Source: Halomonas sp.
GTDB lineage: Bacteria > Pseudomonadota > Gammaproteobacteria > Pseudomonadales > Halomonadaceae
Assembly (NCBI RefSeq): GCF_020832045.1
Contig: NZ_JAFIFK010000073.1
Span: 1-64,000 of the forward strand
Length of the DNA stretch: 64,000 nt
Direction: 5' to 3'
Shown here: positions 27,237 to 40,683 of the stretch, piece by piece
How the letters are laid out: each line of letters opens with the position of its first letter
Numbering within the stretch: position 1 is the first letter of the stretch
Made by a program: the position numbers and the translations under genes
Notes under the pieces: model-generated
What the model was told of the DNA's origin: nothing
The model's input: the letters and a program-made list of their open reading frames with translations, nothing else
The model's database searches: none

Positions 27237-28154
27237 TCACTCGGCCGCCGTGTTCAGCAGCCGCTTTGGGGCCACCTCCTGTGGCCCCGTCACCACGCCA
27301 AGCCCGATGAAGGCCTCGTCGCAGTAGAGTCTTGCCATTTCGCCCCTCGGCACGTCGACGCTATCGACATTGGCCGCCTGACCATGCACGAGGCGCTGCC
27401 TTGCCGCCTCGTTCACGTCGAGCCGTGGCAGATGCGCCACCAGCACGTCGACCGGCAGTAGCGTGGCTTCACGCTCGCGTTGTCCCGACAACGCTTCGAG
27501 GGCATCCAGCGCCAGCATCCCTTCGCTGCCGAAGGGGCCGGTAGCGAGTCGACGCAAGGCCGTGATGTGGGCTCCACAGCCGAGCACCCGCCCGATATCT
27601 TCGGCCAGGGTGCGTATGTACGTGCCCTTGCTCACCCGCACTTCGAGCTCGAAGGCATCGCCCTCGAAAGCAAGCAGCCGCGCATCATACACCGTCACAC
27701 GACGCACTGCACGCTCGATCGTCTTGCCCTCGCGAGCCAGCTCGTAGAGCTTGCGACCCTGATGCTTGAGTGCCGAATACATCGGCGGCACCTGATCGAT
27801 CTCGCCGCGGAACTGCTCGAGAACACGTTCGACATCCGCAACCTCGAGCACCGGCACCTCACAGCGCTCCACGACCTCGCCTTCTGCATCACCGGTATCG
27901 GTCACCGCACCCAGTTGCACACGAGTACGGTAGACCTTGTCGGCTTCTAGCAGATGGGCCGAGAACTTGGTCGCCTCGCCCAGGCACACCGGCAACAGCC
28001 CGGTCGCCATGGGATCCAGCGTGCCGGTATGCCCCGCTTTCTGCGCCTGAAGCATGCGCCGGGCTCGCTGCAACGCGTGATTGCTCGACGCGCCCTTGGG
28101 CTTGTCGAGCAACAGCACGCCGTTCACCGGCAGGCCGCGACGGCGACGTGCCAT
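27237..28154 (-). CDS. truB: tRNA pseudouridine(55) synthase TruB
   Basis: TruB makes pseudouridine 55 in the T loop of tRNAs. The 305-residue protein has the catalytic aspartate D47 in HTGTLDPMATGLLP, the KPKGASSN and YSALKHQGRKLYELAR motifs, VSKGTYIRTLAEDIG and a C-terminal PUA-like domain. Its start shares one base with the rbfA stop (TGATG), so translation is coupled. Confidence 0.96.
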   Translation of the reverse strand: MARRRRGLPVNGVLLLDKPKGASSNHALQRARRMLQAQKAGHTGTLDPMATGLLPVCLGEATKFSAHLLEADKVYRTRVQLGAVTDTGDAEGEVVERCEVPVLEVADVERVLEQFRGEIDQVPPMYSALKHQGRKLYELAREGKTIERAVRRVTVYDARLLAFEGDAFELEVRVSKGTYIRTLAEDIGRVLGCGAHITALRRLATGPFGSEGMLALDALEALSGQREREATLLPVDVLVAHLPRLDVNEAARQRLVHGQAANVDSVDVPRGEMARLYCDEAFIGLGVVTGPQEVAPKRLLNTAAE

Positions 28155-28567
28155 CAGCGACCGTCTTCCTCACCGCTGCCCGGCTCACCTTCCTCGTCCG
28201 GCTGCCGAGAGCGGTCGCGCTCGACGGCCTCGTCGATCAGCGAAGAGAGTCGCTGGCCGCGCACCACGCTTTCATCGTAGTGGAAGCGCAGCTCCGGCAC
28301 ATGGCGCAGCTTGATGCGACGGGCGATCTGACTACGCAGAAAGCCAGACGCCTGCTTGAGCACCTTGAGGTTCTCCTTGATGTGCTCTGGGCTGTCCTCG
28401 CCCAGCAGGGTCACGTAGACATCGGCGTAGCCCAGGTCACGGCTGACCGTGACCCCGCTGACCGTGACCATGCCCAGGCGCGGGTCCTTGACCTCACGCT
28501 GGATCAGGACGGCCAGCTCCTTCTGCATCTGATCGCCGATCCGGTCGGTACGCTTGAACTCGCGCAT
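28154..28567 (-). CDS. rbfA: Ribosome-binding factor A
   Basis: RbfA is a KH-fold factor needed for 16S rRNA 5'-end maturation and cold adaptation. The 137-residue protein shows the family opening [18 protein letters not shown], the [16 protein letters not shown] motif and LRFHYDES. The ATG at 28567 follows GGGAG; a TTG two codons upstream is less likely. The acidic C-terminal tail ([12 protein letters not shown]) is longer than in E. coli. It lies between infB and truB. Confidence 0.95.
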   Translation of the reverse strand: MREFKRTDRIGDQMQKELAVLIQREVKDPRLGMVTVSGVTVSRDLGYADVYVTLLGEDSPEHIKENLKVLKQASGFLRSQIARRIKLRHVPELRFHYDESVVRGQRLSSLIDEAVERDRSRQPDEEGEPGSGEEDGR

Positions 28568-28585
28568 GCTCAACTCCCGCTGAGA

Positions 28586-31123
28586 TTACAGCGTCCGCTC
28601 GACCTTGACCTGGTCGAAGACCTCGATCTTGTCGCCGACCTGGACGTCGTTGTAGTTCTTCACGCCGATGCCGCACTCCATGCCGTTGCGCACTTCCTGG
28701 ACGTCGTCCTTGAAGCGGCGCAGCGACTCGAGCTCGCCCTCATAGATGACCACGTTATCGCGCAGCACGCGGATCTTCTTGTTACGGAAGACGCCGCCCT
28801 CGACCACCATACAGCCGGCCACGGCACCGATCTTGGGCGCGCGGAAGACGTCGCGAACCTCGGCCACACCGACGATCTCTTCCTTCCACTCTGGCGCCAG
28901 CATGCCGCTCATGGCCTGCTTGACCTCGTCGATCAGCTGGTAGATGACGCTGTAGTAGCGCAGATCCAGCCCTTCGCGTTCGATGATCTCGCGAGCAGCG
29001 GCGTCGGCACGCACGTTGAAGCCGACCACGATGGCCTCGGAGGCCAGCGCCAGGTTGGCATCGGTGCCGGTGATGCCGCCCACGCCGGAGGAGACCACTG
29101 CCACTTGGACCTCGTCGGTGGAGAGCTCTTCCAGAGCACCCTTGATCGCTTCCAGCGAGCCCTGCACGTCGGCCTTGAGCACGACGTTGACCTTGGCCAC
29201 CTCGTCCTGGCCCATCTGGCTGAACATGTTCTCCAGCTTGGCCTTCTGCTGACGTGCCAGGCGCACTTCGCGGTACTTGCCCTGACGGAAGTTGGCAACC
29301 TCACGGGCCTTCTTCTCGTCGGTCACGACCATGAAGTCGTCACCGGCGTCCGGCGTGCCGTCGAGACCCTGGATCTCCACCGGCATGGCGGGCCCAACCT
29401 CATCGACCTGCTGGCCGAGCTCGTTGGTCAGGGCGCGCACGCGACCGTAGTGCAGGCCGGCAAGCACGATATCGCCACGCTTCAGAGTACCGTTCTGTAC
29501 CAGTACGGTAGCTACCGGGCCACGCCCCTTGTCGAGACGCGATTCGACCACCACGCCCTTGCCAGGCGCTTCAGGCACTGCCTTGAGTTCGAGTACTTCG
29601 GACACCAGCTGAATCGCTTCCAGCAGCTCCTCGATGCCTTCACCGGTCTTGGCCGAGACGTGGACGAACTGAGTGTCGCCGCCCCACTCCTCGGAGATCA
29701 CGCCGTGCTGAGAGAGCTCGTTCTTGATCCGGTCCAGATCGATGCCTTGCTTGTCGATCTTGTTGACCGCCACCACCATCGGAACCTCGGCCGCACGGGA
29801 GTGCTCGATCGCCTCGATGGTCTGGGGCATCACGCCGTCATCGGCCGCTACCACCAGGATGACCACGTCGGTCGCCTTGGCACCGCGGGCACGCATGGCG
29901 GTAAACGCCGCGTGGCCCGGGGTGTCGAGGAAGGTCACACCACCGTGTTCGTCTTCGACATGGTAGGCACCGATGTGCTGGGTGATACCGCCGGCCTCAC
30001 CGGTAGCCACCTTGGCCTTGCGGATGTAGTCGAGCAGCGAGGTCTTGCCGTGGTCGACGTGACCCATCACCGTAACCACCGGTGAGCGGGTGATCTCCTC
30101 GCCCTCGTAGGAGATGCCTTCGAGCATTTCGGTCTCGAGCGCATCGTCCTTGATCAGCTTGGGCTTGTGGCCCATCTCCTCGACCACGATGGCCGCGGTG
30201 TCCTGATCGATGGTCTGGTTGATGGTCACTGCCGCGCCCATGGTGAACATGGTCTTGATGACCTCGTTCGCCTTGATGGACATCTTGTCGGCAAGTTCGG
30301 CAACGCTGATCGATTCGGGAATCGAGACTTCGCGCACGATGGGCTGCGTCGGCTTCTGGAAGCCATGCTTGCCACCACCGCCCTGGCTGGTGCCACGACG
30401 GCCGCCACGGCGCTCGGCACGCTTGACCTTCTTGCCACCGCCGCGACGACGCTCCTCGCGATCACCGCGATCTTCCTCGTCGCGATCGTGGCGCCCCTTC
30501 TTGGCCGAAGCCTTCTTGGGCGGCGCGGTGCGGCGGTCGGTGCGACCCTCTTTGGGTGGCGCCGGCTGCTCGGGCTCGGCGACCGGCTCCTCCTGGCTGC
30601 GACGCAGCTCAGGCACGGCAATCGCGGGCTCGGCAGTCACCTCGGCAGCCTCTGCCTGGGTAGCTTCAGCCTTGGCGGTCTCGGCCTTGGCGGCCTCCTC
30701 GCGTGCGACCTGCTGTGCCTGTTCCGCCTGCTCGGCCTCATGCTTGGCCCGTGAGTCGGCCATGTCGCCTACCAGCTGGCGCGGCCCGGACTCTTCAACC
30801 GGCTCCGGCTTGGACGCTTCTTCCTCTTCGGCACGCTTGACGTAGGTGCGTTTCTTGCGCACCTGCACCTCGATCGTCTTGCCCCGCTCGCCTGTCTTGA
30901 TCTTGCTACGCGTCTTGCGCGTCAGCGTAATGCGATTGCGCGCCCCGGCACCGGCACTACCATGACTCTTGGTCAGGTAGTCGAGCAGCTTGCGCTTGTC
31001 CTCCTCGGACACGGCGTCGCTCTCCGACTTGTGCTCGAGCCCGGCTTCTTTCATCTGTTCCAGCAGGCGAGGCACTTCGCGCCCTACCTTCGCTGCAAAA
31101 TCTTTTACGGTCATTTCTGACAT
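28586..31123 (-). CDS. infB: Translation initiation factor IF-2
   Basis: IF-2 is the GTPase that places initiator tRNA on the 30S subunit. The 845-residue protein has two IF2 amino-terminal modules (about 1-50 and 265-315) joined by an Ala/Glu/Lys/Arg-rich linker, then the G domain with GHVDHGKT at 354-361, DTPGH and NKID, and the C-terminal domains. A strong AGGAGG site lies 6 bases before ATG 31123. Internal in-frame starts could yield shorter forms as in E. coli; this was not resolved. Confidence 0.97.
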   Translation of the reverse strand: MSEMTVKDFAAKVGREVPRLLEQMKEAGLEHKSESDAVSEEDKRKLLDYLTKSHGSAGAGARNRITLTRKTRSKIKTGERGKTIEVQVRKKRTYVKRAEEEEASKPEPVEESGPRQLVGDMADSRAKHEAEQAEQAQQVAREEAAKAETAKAEATQAEAAEVTAEPAIAVPELRRSQEEPVAEPEQPAPPKEGRTDRRTAPPKKASAKKGRHDRDEEDRGDREERRRGGGKKVKRAERRGGRRGTSQGGGGKHGFQKPTQPIVREVSIPESISVAELADKMSIKANEVIKTMFTMGAAVTINQTIDQDTAAIVVEEMGHKPKLIKDDALETEMLEGISYEGEEITRSPVVTVMGHVDHGKTSLLDYIRKAKVATGEAGGITQHIGAYHVEDEHGGVTFLDTPGHAAFTAMRARGAKATDVVILVVAADDGVMPQTIEAIEHSRAAEVPMVVAVNKIDKQGIDLDRIKNELSQHGVISEEWGGDTQFVHVSAKTGEGIEELLEAIQLVSEVLELKAVPEAPGKGVVVESRLDKGRGPVATVLVQNGTLKRGDIVLAGLHYGRVRALTNELGQQVDEVGPAMPVEIQGLDGTPDAGDDFMVVTDEKKAREVANFRQGKYREVRLARQQKAKLENMFSQMGQDEVAKVNVVLKADVQGSLEAIKGALEELSTDEVQVAVVSSGVGGITGTDANLALASEAIVVGFNVRADAAAREIIEREGLDLRYYSVIYQLIDEVKQAMSGMLAPEWKEEIVGVAEVRDVFRAPKIGAVAGCMVVEGGVFRNKKIRVLRDNVVIYEGELESLRRFKDDVQEVRNGMECGIGVKNYNDVQVGDKIEVFDQVKVERTL

Positions 31124-31150
31124 CTCGACCCTCCTCAGCCCGTGACCCGT

Positions 31151-32644
31151 TTACTGTTCGTTCTCGAACCAGGGCGCACGGGCAGTCATGATCAGTGCTG
31201 CAGCGCGCTCCTCGTCCATGCCCTCGATGTCCATCAAATCGTCGACGGACTGCTCGGCGAGATCCTCCATGGTGACGATGCCCCGACTGGCCAGGATAAA
31301 GGCCAGATGTCGCTCCATGCCGTCCATTTCCAGCAGGTCGTCGGCCGGCTGAGCGCCGTCGAGTTCCTCTTCGGAGGCAATGGCCAGGGTCAGTAGTTCA
31401 TCCTTGGCGCGAGCACGTAGCTCTTCCACCAACTCTTCGTCGAGCTCCTCGATCTCGAGCATTTCCTCGAGGGGCACGTAGGCGATCTCCTCCAGCGTGG
31501 TGAAGCCCTCCTCCACCAGCAGTCGAGCGAGGTCATCCTCGATCTCCAGATGCTGGATGAAGTTCTCGACCAGGCTGTCGATTTCCTGCTCGCGCTTGTC
31601 TTCCGCCTCGTTTTCGGTCATGACGTTGATTCGCCAGCCGGTGAGTTCGGAAGCCAGGCGTACGTTCTGTCCGCTGCGGCCGATGGCCTGGGCCAGATTG
31701 TCCTCGGCGACGGCTACGTCCATGGCGTGGGCGTCCTCATCGACGAGGATCGAGCCGACATCGGCCGGCGCCATGGCGTTGATGACCAGCTGAGCGGGAT
31801 TGTCATCCCATAGAATGATGTCGACCCGCTCGTTCTGCAGCTCGCTGGATACCGCTTGTACGCGGGAGCCGCGCATGCCGACACAGGCGCCGACCGGATC
31901 GATGCGCCGGTCGTTGGTCTTGACCGCGATCTTGGCCCGGGAGCCGGGATCGCGTGCCGCACCCTTGATCTCGATGAGCTGCTCGGCGATTTCCGGCACC
32001 TCGATCTTGAACAGCTCGATGATCAGCTCCGGGCAGGTGCGCGACAGAATCAGCTGAGCGCCACGCGCATCGGCATCGACCTTGGTCAGCAGCGCACGCA
32101 CACGATCGTTCATGCGATAGCGCTCGCCGGGAATCATTTCGCTGCGCGGCAGGAACGCCTCGGCGTTGTCGCCCAGGTCGATGATCAGTCCGTCGCGGGT
32201 GGTCTTCTTGACGATACCGGCGACCAGCTCGCCTTCACGCTCGGCGTACTGACGTACTACCTCGGCGCGCTCGGCTTCGCGCACTTTCTGCACGATCACC
32301 TGCTTGGCGGTCTGGGCAGCGATACGGCCGAAGGCGGCATTCTCGATCTGTTCCTCGACCACATCGCCCAGCTTGAGAGGCGGGTCGCGACGCTCGGCGA
32401 AGGATTCCTTGATCTCGGCGTCGGGATTCTCGAACTCGTCGTCCTCTACCACCTCCCAGCGGCGGAAGGTTTCGTATTCACCCGTTTGGCGGTCGATGTG
32501 CACGCGCACACTAACCTCACGCCCTTCGAAACGCTTGCGTGACGCGCTGGCCAGCGCCGCCTCGACCGCCTCGAAGATCACTAGGCGGGGAACGCCCTTC
32601 TCGTTGGAGATCGCATCGACGACCGTCAGAATTTCTTTACTCAT
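31151..32644 (-). CDS. nusA: Transcription termination/antitermination protein NusA
   Basis: NusA binds RNA polymerase and nascent RNA and modulates pausing, termination and antitermination. The 497-residue protein has the amino-terminal polymerase-binding domain, an S1 domain (about 135-200), two KH domains (about 200-345; [32 protein letters not shown]) and two C-terminal acidic helix-hairpin-helix repeats (about 365-430 and 440-495), which gammaproteobacterial NusA carries. It lies between rimP and infB. Confidence 0.97.
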   Translation of the reverse strand: MSKEILTVVDAISNEKGVPRLVIFEAVEAALASASRKRFEGREVSVRVHIDRQTGEYETFRRWEVVEDDEFENPDAEIKESFAERRDPPLKLGDVVEEQIENAAFGRIAAQTAKQVIVQKVREAERAEVVRQYAEREGELVAGIVKKTTRDGLIIDLGDNAEAFLPRSEMIPGERYRMNDRVRALLTKVDADARGAQLILSRTCPELIIELFKIEVPEIAEQLIEIKGAARDPGSRAKIAVKTNDRRIDPVGACVGMRGSRVQAVSSELQNERVDIILWDDNPAQLVINAMAPADVGSILVDEDAHAMDVAVAEDNLAQAIGRSGQNVRLASELTGWRINVMTENEAEDKREQEIDSLVENFIQHLEIEDDLARLLVEEGFTTLEEIAYVPLEEMLEIEELDEELVEELRARAKDELLTLAIASEEELDGAQPADDLLEMDGMERHLAFILASRGIVTMEDLAEQSVDDLMDIEGMDEERAAALIMTARAPWFENEQ

Positions 32645-32696
32645 GCCTTTGCCTCGCCAGAAAACCTGTTCTTGTGCACCGAACCCGGCCTGCGCC

Positions 32697-33158
32697 TCAG
32701 TCCTTGAACCGCGGGACTACCCGCGCCTGATCGATGCTTTCGATGGGAAAGCAGTATTCTTCGCCGTCGAGCTGCAGCAGCACCTCGTCTGCCTCGATAC
32801 CAGCCAGCAGCCCCTGAAACTTGCGCCGTCCGTCGAACGGCACGCGCAGCTTCAGAGCCACCTCATGTCCCGCATAACGGGCGAACTGGTCAAGGCTGTA
32901 CAACGGACGGTCCATGCCCGGCGACGACACCTCCAGGCGATATTCGCCCGGAACGGGGTCCTCCACGTCGAGCACGGCACTGACCTGACGGCTGACGTCG
33001 GCGCAGTGATCCACGCTCACGCCATCAGCATGATCAATGTAGATCACCAGGCGGGATTGCTTGCCCTGGGAGCGATAATCGATGCCCCACAGCTCGAACC
33101 CCATGGCGGTGACCACCGGTTCGATCAGCGCATAGAGCGCAGCGTCCTTGAGTGCCAC
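32697..33158 (-). CDS. rimP: Ribosome maturation factor RimP
   Basis: RimP assists 30S assembly. The 153-residue protein has [31 protein letters not shown] and [13 protein letters not shown] motifs. I chose the GTG at 33158 (AGGAG 8 bases upstream), which gives the usual start of the first helix; the frame continues 51 codons upstream through a terminator hairpin without family similarity. It precedes nusA and follows the metY-type tRNA, as in E. coli. Confidence 0.93.
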   Translation of the reverse strand: MALKDAALYALIEPVVTAMGFELWGIDYRSQGKQSRLVIYIDHADGVSVDHCADVSRQVSAVLDVEDPVPGEYRLEVSSPGMDRPLYSLDQFARYAGHEVALKLRVPFDGRRKFQGLLAGIEADEVLLQLDGEEYCFPIESIDQARVVPRFKD

Positions 33159-33278
33159 AGAGAAAGCTCCTACAGCCGTTGCATCAGGCACCTGGCCGGG
33201 AGTGAACAGGAAAGCTAGGTGGCTGATTGGCGTTGCCCGGATAAGCACTGCCAGCCCATGCCGGCAGTTAGCTGCTAA

Positions 33279-33306
33279 CAAAAAGCCCCTTCGCAGGAAG
33301 GGGCCT
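33279..33306 (-). terminator. Intrinsic terminator between the tRNA genes and rimP
   Basis: An 8-bp perfect stem (33285-33292 with 33297-33304) with a 4-base loop is followed on the minus strand by a T run. It lies after the initiator tRNA and before rimP, so part of the tRNA transcripts should end here. Confidence 0.85.
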
Positions 33307-33370
33307 TTCACAAGAAACCTGTAGTACCATTTTCGTCAATTTGCATCCCTATGGATGCCTGACCGAAAAA

Positions 33371-33447
<77 letters not shown>

Positions 33448-33583
33448 ACATTCCAGGTCGGCGATTGTAGGCGTCGGATGCGCTTGCGTCAAGAAGACTC
33501 GCATACATCCATTACCCCCAACCCTTCTGGTGCCAATCCTACTTCTGACGACTCGCGATCCCGACGGACCGCAGCGTTTCAGA

Positions 33584-33670
33584 TGGTGCCGAAGGCGGGA
33601 CTTGAACCCGCACGACCGTAAGGTCACTACCCCCTCAAGATAGCGTGTCTACCAATTCCACCACTTCGGC
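33584..33670 (-). tRNA. leuU: tRNA-Leu (anticodon GAG)
   Basis: An 87-base class II tRNA with long variable arm and encoded CCA. The anticodon stem CTATC/GGTAG encloses loop TTGAGGG, giving anticodon GAG. The acceptor stem GCCGAAG/CTTCGGC is perfect. It lies between secG and the initiator tRNA, as leuU does in E. coli. Confidence 0.96.
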
Positions 33671-33698
33671 TTGCTTGACTGCTGGCTGAATGACGACC

Positions 33699-34058
33699 TC
33701 AGTCGTCTCTTTCTTCCAGCACTGGCGCGGTATTATCCACATCACGGGACTCATCGTCAAGCGTCGGCAGCCCGCGCTGCTGTTCGATCAGGCGTGCATC
33801 GGGAATACCCGCTTCCGGAGCCTGCCCCGCCTGGGTGGCAAAGTAGGCCAAGGTCAGCGAAGTGGCGAAGAAGGCTGCTGCCAGTACCGCGGTGGTACGC
33901 GAGAGAAAGCCACCGGTACCACGCGAACCGAACACGGTCTGCGAGGCACCACCACCGAAGGCGGCACCGGCTTCGGCGCCCTTGCCCTGCTGTAGCAGGA
34001 TGAGTACGACCAGGGCGATGGCGATCGCCACATGGATCATGAGAATCGCAACTTGCAT
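33699..34058 (-). CDS. secG: Preprotein translocase subunit SecG
   Basis: SecG is the small accessory membrane subunit of the SecYEG channel. The 119-residue protein has two hydrophobic helices (about 3-22 and 54-74) separated by the conserved cytoplasmic loop LLQQGKGAEAGAAFGGGASQ with GSRGTGGFLSR. The acidic C-terminal tail is typical of gammaproteobacteria. It begins 4 bases after the tpiA stop. Confidence 0.95.
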   Translation of the reverse strand: MQVAILMIHVAIAIALVVLILLQQGKGAEAGAAFGGGASQTVFGSRGTGGFLSRTTAVLAAAFFATSLTLAYFATQAGQAPEAGIPDARLIEQQRGLPTLDDESRDVDNTAPVLEERDD

Positions 34059-34062
34059 GAGT

Positions 34063-34812
34063 TCAACCTGCTGACTGACAAATGGCTAGGAAATCGTCGA
34101 CCTTGAGCGAAGCACCGCCCACCAGGCCGCCGTCGATGTCGGGCTGAGCCAACAGCTCAGCCGCGTTGCCCGCGTTCATGCTGCCGCCGTATAGCAAGCG
34201 CAGACCTGCCGCCAGCTCACGGTCATAGCCGGCCTGATACTGGCGAATACCGGCCATGACCTCCTGGGCCTGCTCCGGCGTGGCCGTTCGGCCGGTCCCA
34301 ATCGCCCAGACCGGCTCGTAGGCAATAACGACCCGCTCGCGCTGATCGGGCTCCAGGCGCGCCATGACATAGCCCACCTGGCGCAACACAACTTCCATGG
34401 TCTTGCCGGCGTCGCGCTCTTCCAGCGTCTCGCCGACACACAGGATCGGTGTGATGTCGACATTCAGAGCCGCCAGCAACCGGTCGTGCACGGCTTCGTC
34501 ATCCTCACGGTAGAGCTGACGACGCTCGGAGTGCCCCACCAGAGCAAACGCTACGCCGAACTCCTTGAGCATGCGCCCACTCACCTCACCGGTGCGAGCG
34601 CCGGAGTGCAGTGGGTTCAGGGTCTGCGCCCCCAGACGTAACGGCGTGCCATCGAAGGCTTGCCGCGCCGCGTCCAAATAGGGAAAGGGGGGCAGAATGA
34701 CGATATCCAATGACGCCGGGAGCGCTTGCTCGGCAAAGCTCCGTCCGAACTCTTCGACCAGAGAGGCCGAACCGTTCATCTTCCAGTTCCCGGCAATCAG
34801 CGGCGTTCGCAT
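34063..34812 (-). CDS. tpiA: Triosephosphate isomerase
   Basis: TpiA interconverts dihydroxyacetone phosphate and glyceraldehyde-3-phosphate. The 249-residue TIM barrel has the active-site Lys11 (AGNWKMNG), His94 (LVGHSERR) and Glu166 (AYEPVWAIGTG), and the phosphate-binding LLYGGSMN. It is close-coupled to secG (gap 4 bases) and follows glmM, an order shared with Pseudomonas. Confidence 0.97.
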   Translation of the reverse strand: MRTPLIAGNWKMNGSASLVEEFGRSFAEQALPASLDIVILPPFPYLDAARQAFDGTPLRLGAQTLNPLHSGARTGEVSGRMLKEFGVAFALVGHSERRQLYREDDEAVHDRLLAALNVDITPILCVGETLEERDAGKTMEVVLRQVGYVMARLEPDQRERVVIAYEPVWAIGTGRTATPEQAQEVMAGIRQYQAGYDRELAAGLRLLYGGSMNAGNAAELLAQPDIDGGLVGGASLKVDDFLAICQSAG

Positions 34813-34881
34813 GCTGCGTCCTCTTTCAAAGTGGAGCGAAATGGTATAGGAGGCGCCAAGTCAAGACAACCGTTGGGCAGC

Positions 34882-36231
34882 TCAACCCAACTCTTCCTCG
34901 ACCTGTGCGGCCAGTCGGCGTGCCAGTGCCTCGACGTCAAGATGCGCACGCCCTTCGACCATGACGCGTATCAGCGGCTCGGTGCCTGATGGCCGCAGTA
35001 GAACGCGACCCTCATCGCCCAGCTCCGCCTCCATGGCGGCCACCGCATCCTTGACCGCCGGGCTCGCCATCAGCGCCTTGGCATCGCTGCCCGGCGTCAA
35101 ACGCACATTGACCAGCACCTGGGGCACCTTCTCCAGTCCCGCCAGCAAGCTCTTCAGGGATTTGGCCTCGCTGACCATGATCGCCAGTACCTGCAACGCC
35201 GAGACGATGCCGTCACCGGTACTCTGCACATCGGCACAGACGATGTGGCCGGACGACTCCCCGCCCAGCTGCCAGCCGTTGGCCACCAGACGCTCCACCA
35301 CGTAGCGATCGCCCACCTTGGCACGTTCGAAGGGAACCCCCATCGCCTCGAATGCCATGGCCAGTCCAAAGTTGGTCATCAGGGTGCCCACTACGCCGCC
35401 ATTGAGCCGCCCTCGCTCGTGCCGGTCCCTGGCGATCAGATAGAGGATGTCGTCGCCATCGATCTCACGCCCGTCGGAGTCCACCATCAATACCCTGTCG
35501 CCGTCGCCATCGAAGGCGATACCCAGGTCGGCGCTCTGCTGAATCACCGCGGCACGCAGCGTGGCGGGATAAGTGGACCCCACGTCGCGATTGATATTGA
35601 GGCCATCGGGGCTGGCTCCCACCAGGCTGATGTCGGCCCCCAGCTCGCGGAACACGCTGGGAGCGATGTGGTAGGTCGCTCCGTGGGCGCAGTCGAGCAC
35701 GATCTTGAGCCCGTGCAGGCTGAACCGGTTGGGGATTGTGGACTTGCAGAACTCGATGTAGCGACCGGCGGCATCGTCGATACGCACGGCCTTGCCCAAA
35801 CGATCGGCCGCTACCGTCGAGATCGGCTCATCCAGCATCGCCTCGATGCGCTCCTCGATCTCGTCGGCAAGCTTGGTGCCTTCTGTGGAGAAAAACTTGA
35901 TGCCGTTGTCGGCAAAGGGATTGTGCGAAGCGGAAATGACGATGCCGGCATCGGCACGGAAAGTGCGCGTGAGATAGGCGATACCCGGCGTCGGCATCGG
36001 GCCCAGCAGCGCCACATCGACCCCGGCCGCCGACAGTCCCGCTTCGAGTGCCGACTCGAACATGTAACCCGAAATACGCGTGTCCTTGCCGATCAGCACA
36101 CGAGCACGCCCTTTTTCCTTGGTCAGCACCCGCCCCATGGCCCAGCCAAGCTTGAGCATGAAGTCCGGCGTGATGGGGTATTCTCCTACCGTTCCACGAA
36201 TGCCATCCGTACCAAAGTATTTTCTAGTCAT
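34882..36231 (-). CDS. glmM: Phosphoglucosamine mutase
   Basis: GlmM converts glucosamine-6-phosphate to glucosamine-1-phosphate for UDP-GlcNAc and hence peptidoglycan and LPS. The 449-residue protein carries the phospho-serine loop ISASHNP with Ser102, the metal loop FDGDGDRV and the C-terminal phosphate-binding [12 protein letters not shown]. Its start overlaps the end of folP by 8 bases, as in the common folP-glmM pair. Confidence 0.97.
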   Translation of the reverse strand: MTRKYFGTDGIRGTVGEYPITPDFMLKLGWAMGRVLTKEKGRARVLIGKDTRISGYMFESALEAGLSAAGVDVALLGPMPTPGIAYLTRTFRADAGIVISASHNPFADNGIKFFSTEGTKLADEIEERIEAMLDEPISTVAADRLGKAVRIDDAAGRYIEFCKSTIPNRFSLHGLKIVLDCAHGATYHIAPSVFRELGADISLVGASPDGLNINRDVGSTYPATLRAAVIQQSADLGIAFDGDGDRVLMVDSDGREIDGDDILYLIARDRHERGRLNGGVVGTLMTNFGLAMAFEAMGVPFERAKVGDRYVVERLVANGWQLGGESSGHIVCADVQSTGDGIVSALQVLAIMVSEAKSLKSLLAGLEKVPQVLVNVRLTPGSDAKALMASPAVKDAVAAMEAELGDEGRVLLRPSGTEPLIRVMVEGRAHLDVEALARRLAAQVEEELG

Positions 36232-37090
36232 TCTCGCTGCCTTCCCTAAGCACGGCCCAGGTCATGTTCACCGCATCCATGACCGGGCCAACGTCATGGA
36301 CGCGAAGGATACGGGCTCCGCGCTCTATCGCCAACGAAGCCAGCGCCAACCCACCAGGCAGGCGCTCCTCCACCGGTCGGCCGAGCACCTTGCCGATCAT
36401 GCTCTTGCGCGACATGCCCACCAGCAGCGGCAGCCCAAGGTCGGTCAATCGCTCCATGCGGTTGAGCAGCCGCAGGTTATGCTCGACGGACTTGCCGAAG
36501 CCGAAACCCGGGTCGAGCAACAAGCGCTCGCGGCGCAGCCCGACCGCCTCGCAGGCAGCTACCCGTGAGGCGAGATAGCCGGCAACGGCGTCTTCGATGG
36601 GTTCATCATAATAGGGAGCGTGCTGCATGTCCTGCGGCTCGCCCTGCATGTGCATCAGGCACACCGGCAGGCCGGTACCCAGCGCCGCCTCAAGCGCTCC
36701 ATCACGCGTGAGCGCGCGCACGTCGTTGATCATGCCGGCGCCGAGCGAGGCGGCCTCGCGCATCACCTCGGGATTGCTGGTATCCACCGACACCAGCGCA
36801 TCGAGTTCACGCACCAGGCGTTCGACCACCGGAACCACACGGTCGAACTCCTCCTGGGTGGAAACCGGCTGCGAGCCGGGGCGTGTCGACTCACCGCCGA
36901 CATCGATGATCGCGGCCCCTTCCGCCAGCATACGCTCGGCATGGCGCAGGGCATCGTCGAGGGCGACATGGCGCCCACCGTCGGAGAAGGAGTCGGGGGT
37001 GACGTTCAGAATGCCCATGATACGGGGATAGGAGAGGTCCAGGCGATGTCGCCCACACGGCAGCCAGATCGCTGCTGGAGTGTCTGTCAT
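36224..37090 (-). CDS. folP: Dihydropteroate synthase
   Basis: FolP joins p-aminobenzoate to the pterin pyrophosphate and is the sulfonamide target. The 288-residue TIM barrel has [26 protein letters not shown], the SVDTSNP loop, [11 protein letters not shown] and GMSRKSMIG. It lies between ftsH and glmM, the E. coli order, and overlaps glmM by 8 bases. Confidence 0.97.
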   Translation of the reverse strand: MTDTPAAIWLPCGRHRLDLSYPRIMGILNVTPDSFSDGGRHVALDDALRHAERMLAEGAAIIDVGGESTRPGSQPVSTQEEFDRVVPVVERLVRELDALVSVDTSNPEVMREAASLGAGMINDVRALTRDGALEAALGTGLPVCLMHMQGEPQDMQHAPYYDEPIEDAVAGYLASRVAACEAVGLRRERLLLDPGFGFGKSVEHNLRLLNRMERLTDLGLPLLVGMSRKSMIGKVLGRPVEERLPGGLALASLAIERGARILRVHDVGPVMDAVNMTWAVLREGSEND

Positions 37091-37134
37091 GTCAGGAGTC
37101 CTGTCACTTGGATCGGGCCAGGGCGCCCCATGGC

Positions 37135-37157
37135 AAAGGCGCCCCAGTGGGGCGCCT
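37135..37157 (-). terminator. Hairpin after ftsH
   Basis: A 9-bp perfect stem (37137-37145 with 37149-37157) and a short T run on the minus strand lie about 20 bases after the ftsH stop. The tail is weak, so read-through into folP-glmM is plausible. Confidence 0.5.
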
Positions 37158-37175
37158 GTGAATCAGCGTCGGCGA

Positions 37176-39188
<2,013 letters not shown>

Positions 39189-39417
39189 ATCATTCAAGGG
39201 TCTACCCTCATTGCAAGCTACTCCGGCCAACGATGCCTGGCTCTAAGACCACGAAAGGAGAGGCCATGTTCCGCCTCGAAGGCAAGCCGCACCATTCCAC
39301 ACTGTGGCACAGTTGAACGGCCATGTCTGGCCATAGCGCTATTAGTCTAAAGCTATCATCAATCGCCCAGGACGGGACAGCCGCGCCCTGGCTCGTGTCG
39401 CCGGGCCAAGCCAAGGC

Positions 39418-40095
39418 TCAGCCCCGATATCCTTCCGCCAGCAGATAGACCTCACGCGAACGGGCGCGGGACGCCTCCGGCTTGCGGGTCACCACCTTGG
39501 TAAAGCTCTCACGCAGCTCCTTCAGGTAGGCATCGAAGCCCTCACCCTGAAACACCTTGGCCAGAAACCGGCCGCCCGGCGGCAGCGTCTGGCGTGCCAG
39601 ATCGAGCGCCAATTCCACCAGATACATGGCCTGGGGCTGATCGATGGCACTCATACCACTCATATTGGGGGCCATGTCCGACATGACAAGATCTACCGGC
39701 CTTCCGTCGAGAGCGGCCAGAATCGACTCGAGCACGGCCTCCTCGGTGAAGTCGCCCTGAATGAACTCCACTCCGGCCAGCGCATCCATCTCGAGTATGT
39801 CCGAGGCTATCACCAGCCCTTCGGGGCCGACGCGGTCGGCCGCCACCTGACTCCAGCCGCCGGGGGCCGCCCCCAAGTCGATCACGCTCATCCCACGCTT
39901 GAACAGCCGGTCCTTCTCGTCGAGCGCCAACAGCTTGTAGCTGGCACGACTGCGGTAGCCGTCCTGCCAGCTCTGTTGCACGAAGCGGTCGTCAAAATGC
40001 TCCTTGAGCCAGCCGGCACTCGTCTTGCTGGCGCCCCGCTGGCGCCGTGGGCTATCGGACGCACCGTCATGGTTGGAGGAAGTGGATCGAGCCAC
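39418..40095 (-). CDS. rlmE: 23S rRNA (uridine(2552)-2'-O)-methyltransferase
   Basis: RlmE (FtsJ/RrmJ) methylates U2552 of 23S rRNA late in 50S assembly. The 225-residue protein has an amino-terminal basic/Ser-rich extension (1-25), [17 protein letters not shown], the SAM motif [15 protein letters not shown] (about 71-85) and the catalytic K-D-K-E set with [10 protein letters not shown] and KVFQGEGF. It is divergent from yhbY, as in most gammaproteobacteria, and upstream of ftsH. Confidence 0.96.
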   Translation of the reverse strand: MARSTSSNHDGASDSPRRQRGASKTSAGWLKEHFDDRFVQQSWQDGYRSRASYKLLALDEKDRLFKRGMSVIDLGAAPGGWSQVAADRVGPEGLVIASDILEMDALAGVEFIQGDFTEEAVLESILAALDGRPVDLVMSDMAPNMSGMSAIDQPQAMYLVELALDLARQTLPPGGRFLAKVFQGEGFDAYLKELRESFTKVVTRKPEASRARSREVYLLAEGYRG

Positions 40096-40259
40096 ACGAT
40101 CACCTTGACTGAAGATGCCGAACTGAGCTCAGGCTCGGCGGCCTGGTTCGGTATGAAGCGGAGCTGGACGTGGGCCGAACGGGCCTTGCCATGCTTTCAC
40201 CGGCGAGCATTTCACCGTACCATGACAGGTTACGCGCAACCGGGAAGACGCAAGATACC

Positions 40260-40586
40260 ATGAGCTTGTCACAGGCACAAAAGAAAGCATTTCGCAGCAT
40301 CGGCCACCACCTGAATCCGGTGGTAACGGTTTCGGAGAACGGCGTTTCCGAGGGCGTACTGGCCGAGCTCGACCGGGCGCTGTCGGATCACGAACTGATC
40401 AAGGTGAAGCTGGCCCTGCCGGAGCGCGATGACCGCGCCGCCATGCTCGACGAGCTGATCGCGGCCAGCGGCGCCGAGCGCGTGCAGACCATCGGCAAGA
40501 TGGCGCTGCTCTATCGCAGGAACCCCCAGGCGAACCCGAAGCTCTCCAACGTCAAGCGCTTCGAGAATCACCACGGGCGGCACTGA
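40260..40586 (+). CDS. yhbY: CRS1/YhbY-type RNA-binding protein
   Basis: A 108-residue single-domain CRM protein associated with 50S precursors. It has AQKKAFRSIGHHLNPVV, the GxxG-type loop (SENGVSEGV) and VQTIGKMALLYRR. ATG 40260 gives the conserved MSLSQAQKK; the frame is open earlier without similarity. It is divergent from rlmE and convergent with greA, separated by a shared terminator. Confidence 0.94.
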   Translation: MSLSQAQKKAFRSIGHHLNPVVTVSENGVSEGVLAELDRALSDHELIKVKLALPERDDRAAMLDELIAASGAERVQTIGKMALLYRRNPQANPKLSNVKRFENHHGRH

Positions 40587-40630
40587 TACGGGCAGCAGCA
40601 GCTCCAAGCCGAGCGCCGAGAGGCCAACGC

Positions 40631-40662
40631 AAAGCCCGCGACATCATGTCGCGGGCTTTTTC
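40631..40662. terminator. Terminator shared by yhbY and greA
   Basis: A perfect 13-bp stem (40631-40643 with 40647-40659) around TCA is followed by TTTTT on the plus strand and flanked by AAA on the other side. It sits between the convergent yhbY and greA genes. Confidence 0.85.
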
Positions 40663-40683
40663 ATGCATGAGACAATGCTGCGC

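Noticed and set aside
27770-30085. 771-codon open frame on the plus strand opposite truB, rbfA and infB
   Set aside because: It is antisense to well-supported genes, its protein is rich in His/Asp/Leu/Val as expected from reading GC-rich genes backwards, and it matches no family.
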